The notes under the pieces are model-generated. The model saw only the letters and a program-made list of their open reading frames with translations. It did no database searches and had not been told where the DNA came from. A stretch of DNA of 64,000 bases from Verrucomicrobia subdivision 6 bacterium (lineage in GTDB: Bacteria; Verrucomicrobiota; Verrucomicrobiia; Methylacidiphilales; Verrucolacustridaceae), in assembly GCA_947466515.1 (NCBI GenBank), contig CANIEM010000001.1, positions 83,212-147,211 of the forward strand, read 5' to 3'. This document shows, piece by piece, positions 45,320 to 54,219 of this stretch. Made by a program: the position numbers and the translations under genes. The stretch's first letter is position 1. Each line of letters begins with the position of its first letter.

Positions 45320-45973
45320 TTGAACTTCTTTGAGCTGGTTGCGCAGTTAGCGCAGGGTCTGGTTTCGACTGTGGTGGTAACCCTCGTCTGTAGTGGAACT
45401 GGCATGGCGGTAGGGTTAACGGTGGCGGGGTTACGGCGGATGGGTTATGCGCATCTGGTGCCCTTCCTAGATGGTTTTACCTATATTTTCCGAGGGGTTC
45501 CAGTTCTAGTACTGCTTTTTCTTGTGTACTTCGGTTTGCCCAGCGTGGGCATCAAAGTAGGTCCGCTGTTGGCGATGGCTCTGAGCTTAGGATTGATTGC
45601 GGGAGCATATCTGGCGGAGGTTTTTCGTGGGGCCTTGGACTCGGTCGAAGCTTCCGAAATTCTTGCGGCCGAAGCGATGGGTATGAGTCGATTCCAGATT
45701 TTGACTAGTATTGAATTTCCTCAGATGTTGCGTCTGGCTGTGCCAGGAATGATCAATGAGTTTACCTCCATCCTGAAGTACTCCCCTTTTGCCTACACGG
45801 TGGGAATCGCTGAAATCACTAAGCAGGCGATGACCCTGACGGCGACGACTCTTCGTGGGATCGAGATTTATCTTGCGGTGGGTGTTTTGTACTTCCTTAT
45901 TTATCGGATTCTTTTGGCAGGAGTTCATTTCTTGGAGAAGCGTTATCAAGTTCCTGGATTGGGGACGACCTAG
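45320..45973 (+). CDS. ABC transporter permease (HisM/GlnP type)
   Basis: 217 residues with about five transmembrane helices. The EAA motif region reads EASEILAAEAMGMSRFQILTSIEFPQMLRLAVPGMINEF, the ATPase-contact loop. Predicted TTG start at 45320, 19 bases after the binding-protein stop. It forms the membrane channel with the second permease at 46708. Confidence 0.92.
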   Translation: MNFFELVAQLAQGLVSTVVVTLVCSGTGMAVGLTVAGLRRMGYAHLVPFLDGFTYIFRGVPVLVLLFLVYFGLPSVGIKVGPLLAMALSLGLIAGAYLAEVFRGALDSVEASEILAAEAMGMSRFQILTSIEFPQMLRLAVPGMINEFTSILKYSPFAYTVGIAEITKQAMTLTATTLRGIEIYLAVGVLYFLIYRILLAGVHFLEKRYQVPGLGTT

Positions 45974-46711
45974 ATGGCACTCATCAAAATTCGAGATCTG
46001 GTCAAGAAATTCGGTGCTCATACCGTTTTGGACGGAGTGAATCTTGATCTGCAAAAGGGGGAGATGAAGGTGGTGATGGGACCTTCGGGATGTGGCAAAT
46101 CGACATTGCTGCGTTGCATCAATCGTCTGGTTGAACCGACGTCTGGGACGATTCTTGTTCGCGATCAAGATATTATGGGAGCTGAGGTGGATGTTCGTGC
46201 TCTGCGACAAAGCATCGGATTTGTTTTTCAGCAGTTTGCCCTGTACCGCCATTTAACCGTCTTGGGTAATGTCATGCTGGGCCTAAGAAAACTTCGGGGA
46301 ATGAGCCGTGCGGAGGCTGAGGCCCAAGCACTCTTTCAACTTAACCATCTTGAAATGGCTGCCCATCGAGATAAATATCCCTCACAAATCTCTGGAGGTC
46401 AGAAGCAGCGGGTAGCGATTGCACGGGCTTTGGCGATGGATCCTGCCGTGGTGGTATTTGATGAACCGACTTCGGCACTGGATCCTGTGATGGTCCGAGA
46501 AGTAGCCGACCTCTTTAACCGCCTAAATAGGGAAGGAGTCACTTTACTCTGCGTGACCCACGATCTGGCATTGGCGAGGCATATTGCCAATCGGGTCATT
46601 TTCTTAGATCAAGGAGTAATTCGAGCCGACGACACTTTGGAGAACTTAGCGAAGCATCACCCCAATGATCAGGTGAGGGTATTCTTCGGGGAAAAGGAGG
46701 GTCAATCGTGA
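45974..46711 (+). CDS. ABC transporter ATP-binding protein (GlnQ/HisP type)
   Basis: 245 residues. Walker A GPSGCGKST near residue 36, Q-loop FVFQQFALYRHLTVLGNVMLGL, signature motif QISGGQKQRVAIARAL, Walker B VVVFDEPTSALDP and switch His in VTHDLALARHI. The start ATG 45974 directly follows the permease stop and its end overlaps the second permease gene by four bases. Confidence 0.96.
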   Translation: MALIKIRDLVKKFGAHTVLDGVNLDLQKGEMKVVMGPSGCGKSTLLRCINRLVEPTSGTILVRDQDIMGAEVDVRALRQSIGFVFQQFALYRHLTVLGNVMLGLRKLRGMSRAEAEAQALFQLNHLEMAAHRDKYPSQISGGQKQRVAIARALAMDPAVVVFDEPTSALDPVMVREVADLFNRLNREGVTLLCVTHDLALARHIANRVIFLDQGVIRADDTLENLAKHHPNDQVRVFFGEKEGQS

Positions 46712-47382
46712 ACGGATGGAGTGGGTTTCAGCGGGACTTACTTGAGCAGATGCCCCTGATCTTGGCGGGTCTGCGTCAGACTTTGCAACTTACGGTGATC
46801 ATCAGCGTAACTGGTTTTTTTTTCGGCTTGGTGGTTTTTTACTTTTCTAATAGCCCTTATCGATGGGTGCGTTCTTTGATTAGGGGTTATATCTCCTTTT
46901 TTATCGGTACTCCGCTGATTGTTCTTCTTTTCCTGATGTATTACGGATTACCCCAGTGGGGCCTGAAGTTATCCCCATTTCTGGTGGCGGTGATTGGGTT
47001 CACGATGAATGTGGCGGCTTACAATGCGGCGTATCTGACGACTGCTAGGAATGGGTTGGATCCGAGCGAGATTGAGTCGGCCCGGGCACAAGGATTCGGG
47101 CGCGGGCAGATCTTTCGATGGATCACGCTTCCCCAAGTCCTGCGCTTATCCGTACCGGCTTTAACGAATCAGTGTATCGGAAATCTGAAAGATAGTTCTG
47201 TGGCTTTTCTGATTCAGTACACCGAGTTCTTTGCTCGGATTCAGGAGTTGGCGGCAACTAACTTTCAGTTCTTTAAAGCCTATCTGTTGGCGGCGGCGGT
47301 GTATCTTGGCTTGGTCTCGATTCTCGTCCTGGTGGCGCGGCAGGTGGAGAAGTGGACTCGGCTGCCTGGTTTGGGAAGGTAA
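46708..47382 (+). CDS. ABC transporter permease (second subunit)
   Basis: 224 residues with about five transmembrane helices. EAA loop: DPSEIESARAQGFGRGQIFRWITLPQVLRLSVPALTNQ, followed by LKDSSVAFLIQY typical of amino-acid importers. GTG start 46708, coupled to the ATPase gene. It closes the operon. Confidence 0.92.
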   Translation: MNGWSGFQRDLLEQMPLILAGLRQTLQLTVIISVTGFFFGLVVFYFSNSPYRWVRSLIRGYISFFIGTPLIVLLFLMYYGLPQWGLKLSPFLVAVIGFTMNVAAYNAAYLTTARNGLDPSEIESARAQGFGRGQIFRWITLPQVLRLSVPALTNQCIGNLKDSSVAFLIQYTEFFARIQELAATNFQFFKAYLLAAAVYLGLVSILVLVARQVEKWTRLPGLGR

Positions 47383-47394
47383 AAAGGGTTGAGA

Positions 47395-47413
47395 CGTTCC
47401 GCTTATCGGAACG
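47395..47413. terminator. Possible bidirectional hairpin between convergent genes
   Basis: CGTTCCG (47395-47401) pairs with CGGAACG (47407-47413) around CTTAT. It overlaps the stop of the minus-strand gene and lies 12 bases after the permease stop. A-runs flank both sides (AAAAAGGG before it on +, AAAAAG after it), so the T-run is present only weakly on the minus strand. Confidence 0.4.
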
Positions 47414-47888
47414 CGAAAAAGATGCCGAGGCCAACGAGTCCAGATTGAAAGATGAGTCCCGTGACGATGTTAAAAGGTTCTCTGCCTCGGTAGTGGCACT
47501 TTTCGTGTAGGCGATGGGCCGATTCAAGCCAGCGTGGCGGTTTCGGGAGCAGATCACGAAATCCTGAGATATAGTCGGGCAGAATGGAGCCGAAGGCTCC
47601 CGCAAGAAGTGTCCAGAATCCGGTGGATCCAATAAGGGGAGATGAGAGAAGCAGAAAAAAAACTCCTGCACCGAGGATCTGGTCGACACAAACCATCGGC
47701 AGGAGGCGTTGAAGTTTGGTGACGTGATTCGGAGAAGAGTGGACCCAGTGCCCGATACCCGCGTCGCCGTGGGGGATGGCATCGAGTATAAGGTGACTGA
47801 GAGCTCCTACGCAGAAAGCGGGGATGGGACCGCCAGGAATCCAGTGGGCGAGAGCCATTCCCACGGGGATATGGACGGGGGAAAACAT
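47403..47888 (-). CDS. Membrane protein with conserved His/Asp motifs, unknown function
   Basis: 161 residues with three or four hydrophobic helices. Conserved-looking polar residues sit next to membrane segments: SPVHIPVGMALAHW, GALSHLILDAIPHGD, GSILPDYISGF and SAHRLHEKCHYRG. This His/Asp pattern resembles the membrane-bound metal-dependent hydrolase (YdjM/DUF457-like) group, but the match is loose. It is downstream of btpA with seven bases between them, so co-transcription is likely. Confidence 0.6.
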   Translation of the reverse strand: MFSPVHIPVGMALAHWIPGGPIPAFCVGALSHLILDAIPHGDAGIGHWVHSSPNHVTKLQRLLPMVCVDQILGAGVFFLLLSSPLIGSTGFWTLLAGAFGSILPDYISGFRDLLPKPPRWLESAHRLHEKCHYRGREPFNIVTGLIFQSGLVGLGIFFAFR

Positions 47889-47895
47889 GGGGTAG

Positions 47896-48693
47896 CTAGG
47901 TGCGAGCTTTGGTTAGGGCGGCGACGAAAGCGCGGACGCGGGCGGAATCGATCTTGCCATTCTTCTTGAGAGCTGTGCCGACAATGAATCCAGAGGCTTC
48001 TGGGAGGAAGGTAGGAAGAGATTCTAGAGTGGTGCCACTACCGATGAGGAGAGGGGCACGTGGGACGATCGAGTGGACGCGGCGAAGATGTTCAGGATCG
48101 GCAGACCAACCGGTCCCACCGCCAGTGACAATGAGGGCATCGGCACCGCCGCGTTCCCAGGCATCGCGAGACTCATCTTCCAAGGTATAGCCTGCGGCAA
48201 GCGGGGCGGAGTGTTTCACGTCGACATCGGCAAAGATGCGAATTTTCTCTGCGCCAATTTCACGACGGAACCGAAGAAGGTTCTCGGCGATTCCAGAAAT
48301 GACCCCTTGATCTGCGACCCGGGCGCCAACGAGGACATTGACGCGGATAAACTGAGCTCCGACTGCGTGGGCAATCGCCATCGCCCCGACGCCGTCATTG
48401 CGTAGAAGGTTGATTCCGAGGGGTCTAGGGAAAAGGTCACGGGCTTCAGTGGCTAGGGAGGTGAGCGCGGCGACGGTGGCGGGGCTAGCGGAGCCTTGAG
48501 GAAAGGGGGTATCGCCGAAATTTTCGATGATGATGGCGTGAGCGCCGCCACGATGCAGAGCCCGAAGATCGCGGCGGAGGGCGGCACGGGCCTGGGAGAG
48601 ATTTCCGGAGTAGTGAGGGGCGCCGGGTAGGGCCGGGAGGTGGACGACGCCAAGTAAAACCGGCTTTTTTTGAAAGAGGGGGAAGGAGGTCAT
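47896..48693 (-). CDS. BtpA/SgcQ family protein
   Basis: 265 residues with a TIM-barrel signature. BtpA-family strings: LLGVVHLPALPGAPHYSG, GGAHAIIIENFGDTPFPQG, PLGINLLRNDGVGAMAIAHAVGAQFIRVNVLVGARVADQGVI, IFADVDVKHSAPL and DALIVTGGGTG...VPLLIGSGTT-type end. In cyanobacteria BtpA stabilises photosystem I; elsewhere the family (SgcQ) accompanies carbohydrate genes and the reaction is unknown. The start ATG 48693 overlaps the VOC-gene stop. Confidence 0.88.
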   Translation of the reverse strand: MTSFPLFQKKPVLLGVVHLPALPGAPHYSGNLSQARAALRRDLRALHRGGAHAIIIENFGDTPFPQGSASPATVAALTSLATEARDLFPRPLGINLLRNDGVGAMAIAHAVGAQFIRVNVLVGARVADQGVISGIAENLLRFRREIGAEKIRIFADVDVKHSAPLAAGYTLEDESRDAWERGGADALIVTGGGTGWSADPEHLRRVHSIVPRAPLLIGSGTTLESLPTFLPEASGFIVGTALKKNGKIDSARVRAFVAALTKART

Positions 48694-49004
48694 AGGGCGG
48701 GTGGGGTGGGGCGTTCGACGTACTCGATGGCGCCGCCTGGGGCTTGAGCATAGACCGATTTCGTTCCGTCACGGTGGGTTTGAGCTTTGCCGTAAACGGA
48801 GGCGTCGGGCACGAGAAACCCAAGGTGTAGAGGGTGTTGGCCTTCGGTGACGAGGGCCAGGGAGGTATTCTCGAAATCGAGTTGTGCCCAGGTGGCATCC
48901 GCATATTTAACGCGACAAGCAAAGTGTTCAGTCCACCAGCGAACCGCGGCGGGCACATCGGTGACGGCCAATGCCACATGATCGAGACGGGAGGGTTTGG
49001 ACAT
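48690..49004 (-). CDS. VOC (glyoxalase/bleomycin-resistance fold) protein
   Basis: 104 residues from ATG 49004 (MSKPSRLDHVALAV); the frame runs to 49037 without a better start. One beta-alpha-beta-beta-beta unit pair: LDHVALAVTDVPAAVRWWTEHF, then HLGFLVPDASVYGKAQTHRDGTKSVYAQAPGGAIEYVE, with metal-ligand candidates His9 and the final Glu. The substrate is unknown. It is translationally coupled to btpA. Confidence 0.85.
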   Translation of the reverse strand: MSKPSRLDHVALAVTDVPAAVRWWTEHFACRVKYADATWAQLDFENTSLALVTEGQHPLHLGFLVPDASVYGKAQTHRDGTKSVYAQAPGGAIEYVERPTPPAL

Positions 49005-49071
49005 ACTTCTAATTTGCCTCCAGAGGAGTTGAGTCAAAAGGGAATTATTAAACGAGGTTAGGAGGGAGGAG

Positions 49072-50526
49072 TTAGACTTGGGCAGTACGGGCTTGGACTG
49101 TGCGGTAGGTTTTATCTCCGACGATGGAGGTATTGATGATGACGAGAGGGGCGTGAGGAAGGATCAGTCCTTTGGCGAGGAGATCGCCGATGACATCGCG
49201 GATAAGAACTTCCCTTTCTTGGCGTTCAAAGGGAAGGCAGCGGGCGCGCACGCCATAGTGCAGTGCCAGTTGGCGAGCGAGGGCAACGGTGGGGGTGAAG
49301 GCATAGATGGGAGTAACTTTTGGGCGCAGGGCAGCGGCGACTCGGGCCATTCGTCCCGTGCGGGTGAAAAGAAGAATGCCTTGGGCTTCAAGTTGGTTGG
49401 CAAGATGGACTCCTGCGGAGACGACTCCATCAGCCTCTCCCTCGGTGTGAATGCCTTTTTCGTAGCCAATGGAGCCAGAGCGTTCGATACGGCGGGCAAC
49501 TCGGTCGAGGACTTCGAGGCAGGCTCGTGGATACTTTCCGGTGGCGGTCTCCCCTGAGAGCATGATGGCATCGGCGCCTTCAAAGACGGCATTAGCGACG
49601 TCGGTGATTTCTGCGCGGGTGGGGAGGGGATTGGAGATCATACTTTCGAGCATGTGGGTGGCGACGATGACTGGCTTCATGGAGGCAATGCACTGTTTGA
49701 GGATTTTACGTTGAATGATGGGGAGTTCTTCGTAGGGGCACTCCACTCCGAGATCGCCGCGCGCGACCATGATGGCGTCGGCGGCGGAGACAATGCCGAG
49801 GATATTTTTAACGGCGGACTGATCTTCGATCTTGGCGATTATGCCGACATCCTTGGCCTTGTGCTGGGAAAGAAAATCCCGCAATGCGAGAACATCGGCG
49901 GGATCACGAACGAAAGATAAGGCGACCCAATCGATACCGATTTCGAGGCCTACTTTTAAATCGGCGGCATCTTTTTCGGTAATTGCGGGAAGATTGACGC
50001 GGACTCCGGGCAGGTTGATGTGTCGACGATCTCCTAGGACTCCTGCGGTTAAGACACGGCAGTGGAGAGAGGTGACATCTTTGCTGAGGACTTGAAGATG
50101 GAGGACGCCGTTATCGACGAGGAGTTTTTGTCCAGGTTCGAGATCATTCAGGAGATCGGGGTAGTTGACGGGAACGGCGGGCGCGGGGGCGTGTGGATCG
50201 ACGCTGAGGATGAGAGTATCGCCGACTTTGAGGTGTCGGGGGGCTCCGATGGTGCCTGTGCGGATGGCGGGTCCTTGGGTATCGAGGAGGATGGAGATTT
50301 CCTTACCGCGAGTGGCGGCGAGAGTGCGAAGGGAAGGTGCGACCTTGCGGACAAAGTCGTGGCTGGCATGGGACATATTTAGGCGGAAGACATCGGCTCC
50401 GCCGTCGAGAAGTTGAGAGAGGGCGGAGGGATCGGTGTGTTGTGGTCCGAGGGTGGCGATGAGTTTGGTCCTGCGCGCGAAGGGCAGTTTCCATATAGGA
50501 ATAGAAGTTGCGGAGATAGTTACCAC
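49072..50526 (-). CDS. pyk: Pyruvate kinase
   Basis: 484 residues. It makes pyruvate and ATP from phosphoenolpyruvate in the last step of glycolysis. RRTKLIATLGP, VFRLNMSHASHDF, LLDTQGPAIRTG, IIAKIEDQSAVKNI (active-site Lys), IMVARGDLGVECPYEELPIIQRKI and MLESMISNPLPTRAEITDVANAV are all present. The C-terminal allosteric domain is complete. The predicted GTG start (50526) abuts its ribosome binding site (AGGGGAGG), so the true start may be slightly downstream. 6-phosphofructokinase is encoded 10 kb away. Confidence 0.95.
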   Translation of the reverse strand: MVTISATSIPIWKLPFARRTKLIATLGPQHTDPSALSQLLDGGADVFRLNMSHASHDFVRKVAPSLRTLAATRGKEISILLDTQGPAIRTGTIGAPRHLKVGDTLILSVDPHAPAPAVPVNYPDLLNDLEPGQKLLVDNGVLHLQVLSKDVTSLHCRVLTAGVLGDRRHINLPGVRVNLPAITEKDAADLKVGLEIGIDWVALSFVRDPADVLALRDFLSQHKAKDVGIIAKIEDQSAVKNILGIVSAADAIMVARGDLGVECPYEELPIIQRKILKQCIASMKPVIVATHMLESMISNPLPTRAEITDVANAVFEGADAIMLSGETATGKYPRACLEVLDRVARRIERSGSIGYEKGIHTEGEADGVVSAGVHLANQLEAQGILLFTRTGRMARVAAALRPKVTPIYAFTPTVALARQLALHYGVRARCLPFERQEREVLIRDVIGDLLAKGLILPHAPLVIINTSIVGDKTYRTVQARTAQV

Positions 50527-50572
50527 CTCCCCTTTTAGCTTAATAATGGAATAAAAAGAAGACGAGGACGCA

Positions 50573-50589
50573 AAGTGTTCGGCACACTT
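50573..50589. repeat. Inverted repeat in the pyk/PAS divergent region
   Basis: AAGTGT-TCGGC-ACACTT, six perfect base pairs around a five-base centre, in the 175-base AT-rich gap between divergent pyk and the PAS-domain gene. It could be an operator. The arms are short, so chance is possible. Confidence 0.3.
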
Positions 50590-50701
50590 AGATATATGTA
50601 AGGTAAAACACTATCCCGTAGATATTTATAGATGCTAATAAATTTAAATTAAAAGTTGCTATTAAGCGTTGGCAGGCGAATTATATTAGTTGCGAAGGCT
50701 T

Positions 50702-51136
50702 ATGCAAACTTTTCAAAACATGATCGTGGATGCGTTGAAGAGTTCGGGCCACACGGTGGCTTTGGTGGATCGAGAATTACGAATTCGTTGGGCAACGGGA
50801 ATTCAGAGGTCGTTGGTTGGGGCCCCTGTGCAGGTATTATGGAAGGGTGCGGTGGCAGCGCGAAACGAGATGAGCAAGGTGGTGCAAAATCTTGCGTCTG
50901 GCAACGGATGCAGTGCGGAGTATCGGCAGATTCAAGGAAAATTGCGGGGCAAGGGGTTTCGTTTACGAATCGACTTCATTCCTTTGCGAGATCCGACGGG
51001 AGCGGTTGAAGGGTTTGCGGCGGTTCGGCAAATGGCGAGTTCGGCGGCGGTCGGTTTCTCAGATGGGGTGGCGGAGGTCTACGAACTGCTTTTCGAGCTT
51101 AATGCGGATGAGTTTTCAGGGTTATTAGCCTCGTAG
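50702..51136 (+). CDS. PAS-like sensory domain protein
   Basis: 144 residues from ATG 50702. The N-terminal helix (MQTFQNMIVDALKSSGHTVALVD) leads into a PAS fold: LVDRELRIRWATG, an inserted helix EMSKVVQNLASGNG, YRQIQGKLRGKGFRLRIDFIPLRDPTGAVEGFAAVRQM as the closing sheet. No output domain, kinase or HTH is present, so it may be a stand-alone sensor or partner of another protein. It is alone on its strand and diverges from pyk. Confidence 0.6.
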   Translation: MQTFQNMIVDALKSSGHTVALVDRELRIRWATGIQRSLVGAPVQVLWKGAVAARNEMSKVVQNLASGNGCSAEYRQIQGKLRGKGFRLRIDFIPLRDPTGAVEGFAAVRQMASSAAVGFSDGVAEVYELLFELNADEFSGLLAS

Positions 51137-51150
51137 AGGCAAAGCTCGAG

Positions 51151-51435
51151 TTAAGCTCCAGGGAGTTCTTTTTCTAAGCGCTCGGCTATCCATTGTTTCA
51201 TCATGGACTGATAGTTGAGGTAGCGCCGTGCGGCGAGGCGCTTGAGGCGGCTGAGCATACGGGGATCCATTCGCAAGGTAATCGAAGTGGAATCTTGGCC
51301 CTCGGTCAAAGAAAGAGAGCCGGCCATTAGAGCAGGATCCAATTGGTGGTTGGCCCAATAGGTTGCCTCTTCATTGGGATTGGGGAAAAAGGGAATTTCT
51401 TCCCATTTTCGAATGGTGGTGATGGCTGGGGTCAA
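51151..51435 (-). CDS. CopG/BrnA-like antitoxin
   Basis: 94 residues. RKWEEIPFFPNPNEEATYWANHQLDP at the N-terminus is the toxin-binding type seen with BrnA/CopG antitoxins. STSITLRMDPRMLSRLKRLAARRYLNYQSMMKQWIAERLEKEL is a ribbon-helix-helix DNA-binding domain. It lies directly downstream of the toxin-like gene with a four-base overlap and probably autoregulates the pair. Confidence 0.72.
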   Translation of the reverse strand: MTPAITTIRKWEEIPFFPNPNEEATYWANHQLDPALMAGSLSLTEGQDSTSITLRMDPRMLSRLKRLAARRYLNYQSMMKQWIAERLEKELPGA

Positions 51436-51704
51436 AGGGATTCCTTTGCTTTTCGTTCGTAAAAATGGTCTTCGGCCTCGGTCATGGGTCGAGTGGCGAT
51501 GGGTCGCATACGCCGCCCATCTGCGCTGTAGAGGGAGAAGAGGGATTTTCCAGCTAGGCTCTTGCCGAGGCAGAGGAAGCGAGAGTGCTCAGCTAGTGGC
51601 CCGCCGCCTGGAAGGATCCGCAGGCAGAAGGGGTCTTCAAAGCTTTCATGAACTTCCGTTTGGGAAACTTCAGGAGTGGAATAGAGAGACCAGTCAAAAT
51701 CCAT
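51432..51704 (-). CDS. BrnT-like toxin
   Basis: 90 residues with a BrnT-like plan: an N-terminal FDWSLYSTPEV, SFEDPFCLRILPGG in the ESFEDP (family F-E-E-A) position, a central RFLCLGKSLAGKSLFSLYSADGRRMRPIATRPMTEAEDHFYE that fits the R-G-x-S-x-G-x-L-V-x-Y strand followed by ISAR-helix of ribonuclease toxins. Toxin-first order with a four-base overlap is typical for brnTA. The sequence is divergent, so naming is tentative. Confidence 0.65.
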   Translation of the reverse strand: MDFDWSLYSTPEVSQTEVHESFEDPFCLRILPGGGPLAEHSRFLCLGKSLAGKSLFSLYSADGRRMRPIATRPMTEAEDHFYERKAKESL

Positions 51705-51771
51705 AAAATGGCTCGATTACCTTTCTGATTTGATGTTGCGAGTGCGGAGGGGCGGGTCAAGATTCTCAGTG

Positions 51772-52245
51772 ATGGGCATACAACTTTCTTGGGAGAAACT
51801 TCCGGCTTGGCGGGAGGAGGCAAAGGCGCGCGGGGTCAAGGTCGTGGCCACGAATGGATGCTTTGACCTTTTGCACGTGGGGCATGTCCGTTTTTTGCAG
51901 GAAGCGCGAGCGCAGGGAGATGTGCTGGTGGTGGGGATCAATGGGGACAGCAGTGTGCGAGAGTTGAAGGGAGAAGGGAGGCCGGTCAACCCTGAGGGGG
52001 ACCGAGCGGAAGTAGTGGCAGGACTGGCGGGGGTAGATGCGGTGGTGGTTTTTTCGGAAAAGAGAGCGACTCGGTTCTTAGACACTGTGAGGCCCGATAT
52101 TTATGTGAAAGGTGGGGATTACCAAGCGGAGCAGTTGGATCAAGATGAACTGGCGGCGGTAAAAAATGGGGGGGGTATAGTGAAGGTGCTGCCATTGACT
52201 CCTGGGCGCTCGACCACCGCCGTTCTGCAGAAGCTGAAGAAGTGA
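51772..52245 (+). CDS. D-glycero-beta-D-manno-heptose 1-phosphate adenylyltransferase
   Basis: 157 residues from ATG 51772 (starts at 51730-51733 are also open). Nucleotidyltransferase core: VVATNGCFDLLHVGHVRFLQEARAQGDVLVVGINGD, the HxGH motif for adenylyl transfer, then RPDIYVKGGDY and LPLTPGRSTTAVLQKL. It corresponds to the C-terminal half of HldE/RfaE and makes ADP-heptose for LPS core. The kinase half is separate or elsewhere. It overlaps purN by four bases. Confidence 0.88.
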   Translation: MGIQLSWEKLPAWREEAKARGVKVVATNGCFDLLHVGHVRFLQEARAQGDVLVVGINGDSSVRELKGEGRPVNPEGDRAEVVAGLAGVDAVVVFSEKRATRFLDTVRPDIYVKGGDYQAEQLDQDELAAVKNGGGIVKVLPLTPGRSTTAVLQKLKK

Positions 52246-52850
52246 GAGGGTTGCGGTTGGGGGTTTTGGGGTCAGGGCAAGGGAGTAACTTTGTGGCGTT
52301 GGCTAGGGCGATCGAGCGGGACAAGATTCCGGCTGAAATTGTTTGGGTGGGGAGTGATCGGGCGGAGGCGAAAATACTCGAGCATGCGAAGAAGTTGAAT
52401 CTGCCGAGGGTAGTTTGTCGAAAGAGCAACTTTCGCACGAAGCTAGAGCCGGAGATCGAGGAGGAGTTGGCTTTGGCGTTGGAGAAGGCGAGGGTGGATC
52501 TGCTGGTTTTAGCTGGCTACATGCGGGTGGTTAAAGATCCGCTTTTGCGCAAATTTGGAGGTAGAATTATTAATATCCATCCCTCCCTTCTTCCTGCTTT
52601 TCCTGGGCTACGGGCTTGGGAGCAGGCGCGGATGGCGGGAGTGAAAGAGGCGGGGTGCACAGTGCACTGGGTCAATTCCCAGGTGGATGGTGGGGAGATT
52701 TTGCGACAGGAAACGATACCAGTCTTGGCGGGGGATAGTGCGGATTCGTTGCATGGGCGAATTCAAGAGGCGGAGCATTTGTGTCTTCCTCAAGTGGTGC
52801 GAGGGCTGGCGGAGGGGAAGATTCCTTGGGCAGAGGACCCAAGGAAATAG
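52242..52850 (+). CDS. purN: Phosphoribosylglycinamide formyltransferase
   Basis: 202 residues. GAR transformylase of purine synthesis using 10-formyl-THF. N-terminal GVLGSGQGSNFVAL, LVLAGYMRVVKDPLL, INIHPSLLPAFPG with catalytic Asn/His, and GCTVHWVNSQVDGGEIL with Asp. ATG-type overlap with the adenylyltransferase (GTG 52242). tRNA-Gln lies just after it on the other strand. Confidence 0.93.
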   Translation: MRGLRLGVLGSGQGSNFVALARAIERDKIPAEIVWVGSDRAEAKILEHAKKLNLPRVVCRKSNFRTKLEPEIEEELALALEKARVDLLVLAGYMRVVKDPLLRKFGGRIINIHPSLLPAFPGLRAWEQARMAGVKEAGCTVHWVNSQVDGGEILRQETIPVLAGDSADSLHGRIQEAEHLCLPQVVRGLAEGKIPWAEDPRK

Positions 52851-52853
52851 ACG

Positions 52854-52925
52854 CTGCCGGCCCTGGATTCGAACCAGGAACAGCCAGATCCAAAGTCTGG
52901 TGTGCTACCATTGCACCAGCCGGCA
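52854..52925 (-). tRNA. tRNA-Gln (anticodon UUG)
   Basis: 72 nucleotides on the minus strand. Acceptor TGCCGGC/GCCGGCA with discriminator G; D-arm TGGTGCAATGGTAGCAC; anticodon stem-loop CCAGA-CTTTGGA-TCTGG with anticodon TTG; T-arm GGTTCGAATCC. No CCA is encoded. Confidence 0.95.
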
Positions 52926-53064
52926 AACAGAGAAAGAGTAGTCGATCTTTAAAAATAATTCGAGCAGACATTTGGATGGAGATAGTTCTGCCGAGCCGTG
53001 CGCCGAGATCAAGCGAGGGCAGAGGAATCTAAAAACAGGGAGTGATCGGGAGAGTGTGGGAAGA

Positions 53065-54219
53065 TTAAGCAGTCAGAGCGGGCAAGCCGGCTTTAGTGCG
53101 GATCGGATTGAGGGCGAGGTTACCGAGGCGGATGGCTTCCTCAGTCGTGGCGGCGCGAATGGTTAAGTGACCCATTTTACGGCCAGGTCGGGCGACTGAT
53201 TTTCCGTAGAGATGAAGGACAGTCCCAGGAAGGGCGAAGAGGGGAGACCAGTCAGGCTCTCCTTGGACCCAAAGATCCCCGAGGAGATTGAACATGACTG
53301 CGGGACAAAGGGGTGTGACGAGTCCGAGGGGCAAGCCACAGACGGCTCGGATCTGCTGTTCGAACTGGCTGGTGTGGCAGGTCTCGGCGGTAAGATGGCC
53401 TGAGTTGTGGACGCGGGGGGCGAGTTCGTTGACGAGAAGTTTTCCATCGGCGAGTTCAAAGAGTTCGACGCCGAGGAGGCCGACCAGTTTGAGTTGATCG
53501 GCAATCTGGGAGGCAAGGGAGAGGGCTGCTGTGGCGGTGGTGGCGGAAGTGCGGGCAGGGAATATGGTGCGTTCCAAAACACCTTCTTGGTGGCGGTTCT
53601 CGAAAGGCGGGAAAGGCACAGAAAGACCGGTGGCTTGGCGGGCGATGAGGACCGATAGTTCTCGGACAAAAGGAACGTGCTCTTCGAGAACAGCTCGGGG
53701 AACATTGATTTGGGACCAGGCTTGTTGGGGGTTGGCGGAGGGCTCGAGGGGAAGCTGCCCTTTGCCATCGTAGCCAAATGCGGAGGATTTGAGACGGGTT
53801 TTACCAGGAAATCTGGTGAGGGCGGAAGCAAGTTCGTTGGCGGAGGCGACAATTTCGAAGCGAGGGCTGGGGAAGTTATATTTCTTGAGGAATTCACGTT
53901 CCCGTTCGCGGTGCTGGCATAGGTGAAGGACTTCGGGGTCAGGAAAGACGGGACGAATCGAAGCGATTTGGCGAAGTGATTCGACGGGGATATTTTCAAA
54001 TTCGTAGGTTACGACATCACTGGCCTCGGCTAGGCGGCGGAGCGCTTTAGAATCATCGAATGGAGCGGTTAGGGCGACATCGGCAACGGGAGCAGCTGGG
54101 CAAGCGAGTTCGGGGTCGAGAACGGCGATGCGGTAACCAAGACGGCGAGCGGTGAGGGCGAGCATGCGCCCGAGTTGACCCCCGCCGACGATGCCGATGG
54201 TTTTGCCTGGAGGAATCAC
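53065..54219 (-). CDS. purK: 5-(carboxyamino)imidazole ribonucleotide synthase
   Basis: 384 residues, ATP-grasp enzyme that carboxylates AIR to N5-[26 protein letters not shown] at the N-terminus, [45 protein letters not shown] and [16 protein letters not shown] are all standard. The start overlaps the purE stop as ATGA, the normal purE-purK operon. purN on the other strand is 200 bases away. Confidence 0.95.
   Translation of the reverse strand: MIPPGKTIGIVGGGQLGRMLALTARRLGYRIAVLDPELACPAAPVADVALTAPFDDSKALRRLAEASDVVTYEFENIPVESLRQIASIRPVFPDPEVLHLCQHREREREFLKKYNFPSPRFEIVASANELASALTRFPGKTRLKSSAFGYDGKGQLPLEPSANPQQAWSQINVPRAVLEEHVPFVRELSVLIARQATGLSVPFPPFENRHQEGVLERTIFPARTSATTATAALSLASQIADQLKLVGLLGVELFELADGKLLVNELAPRVHNSGHLTAETCHTSQFEQQIRAVCGLPLGLVTPLCPAVMFNLLGDLWVQGEPDWSPLFALPGTVLHLYGKSVARPGRKMGHLTIRAATTEEAIRLGNLALNPIRTKAGLPALTA

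Noticed and set aside
50670..50690. TTGGCAGGCGAATTATATT as a second sigma-54 promoter before the PAS gene
   Set aside because: The GC of the -12 element is missing at the required 12-base spacing.
50656..51009. Alternative + frame overlapping the PAS gene
   Set aside because: The other frame shows a coherent PAS fold; this one has no motif.
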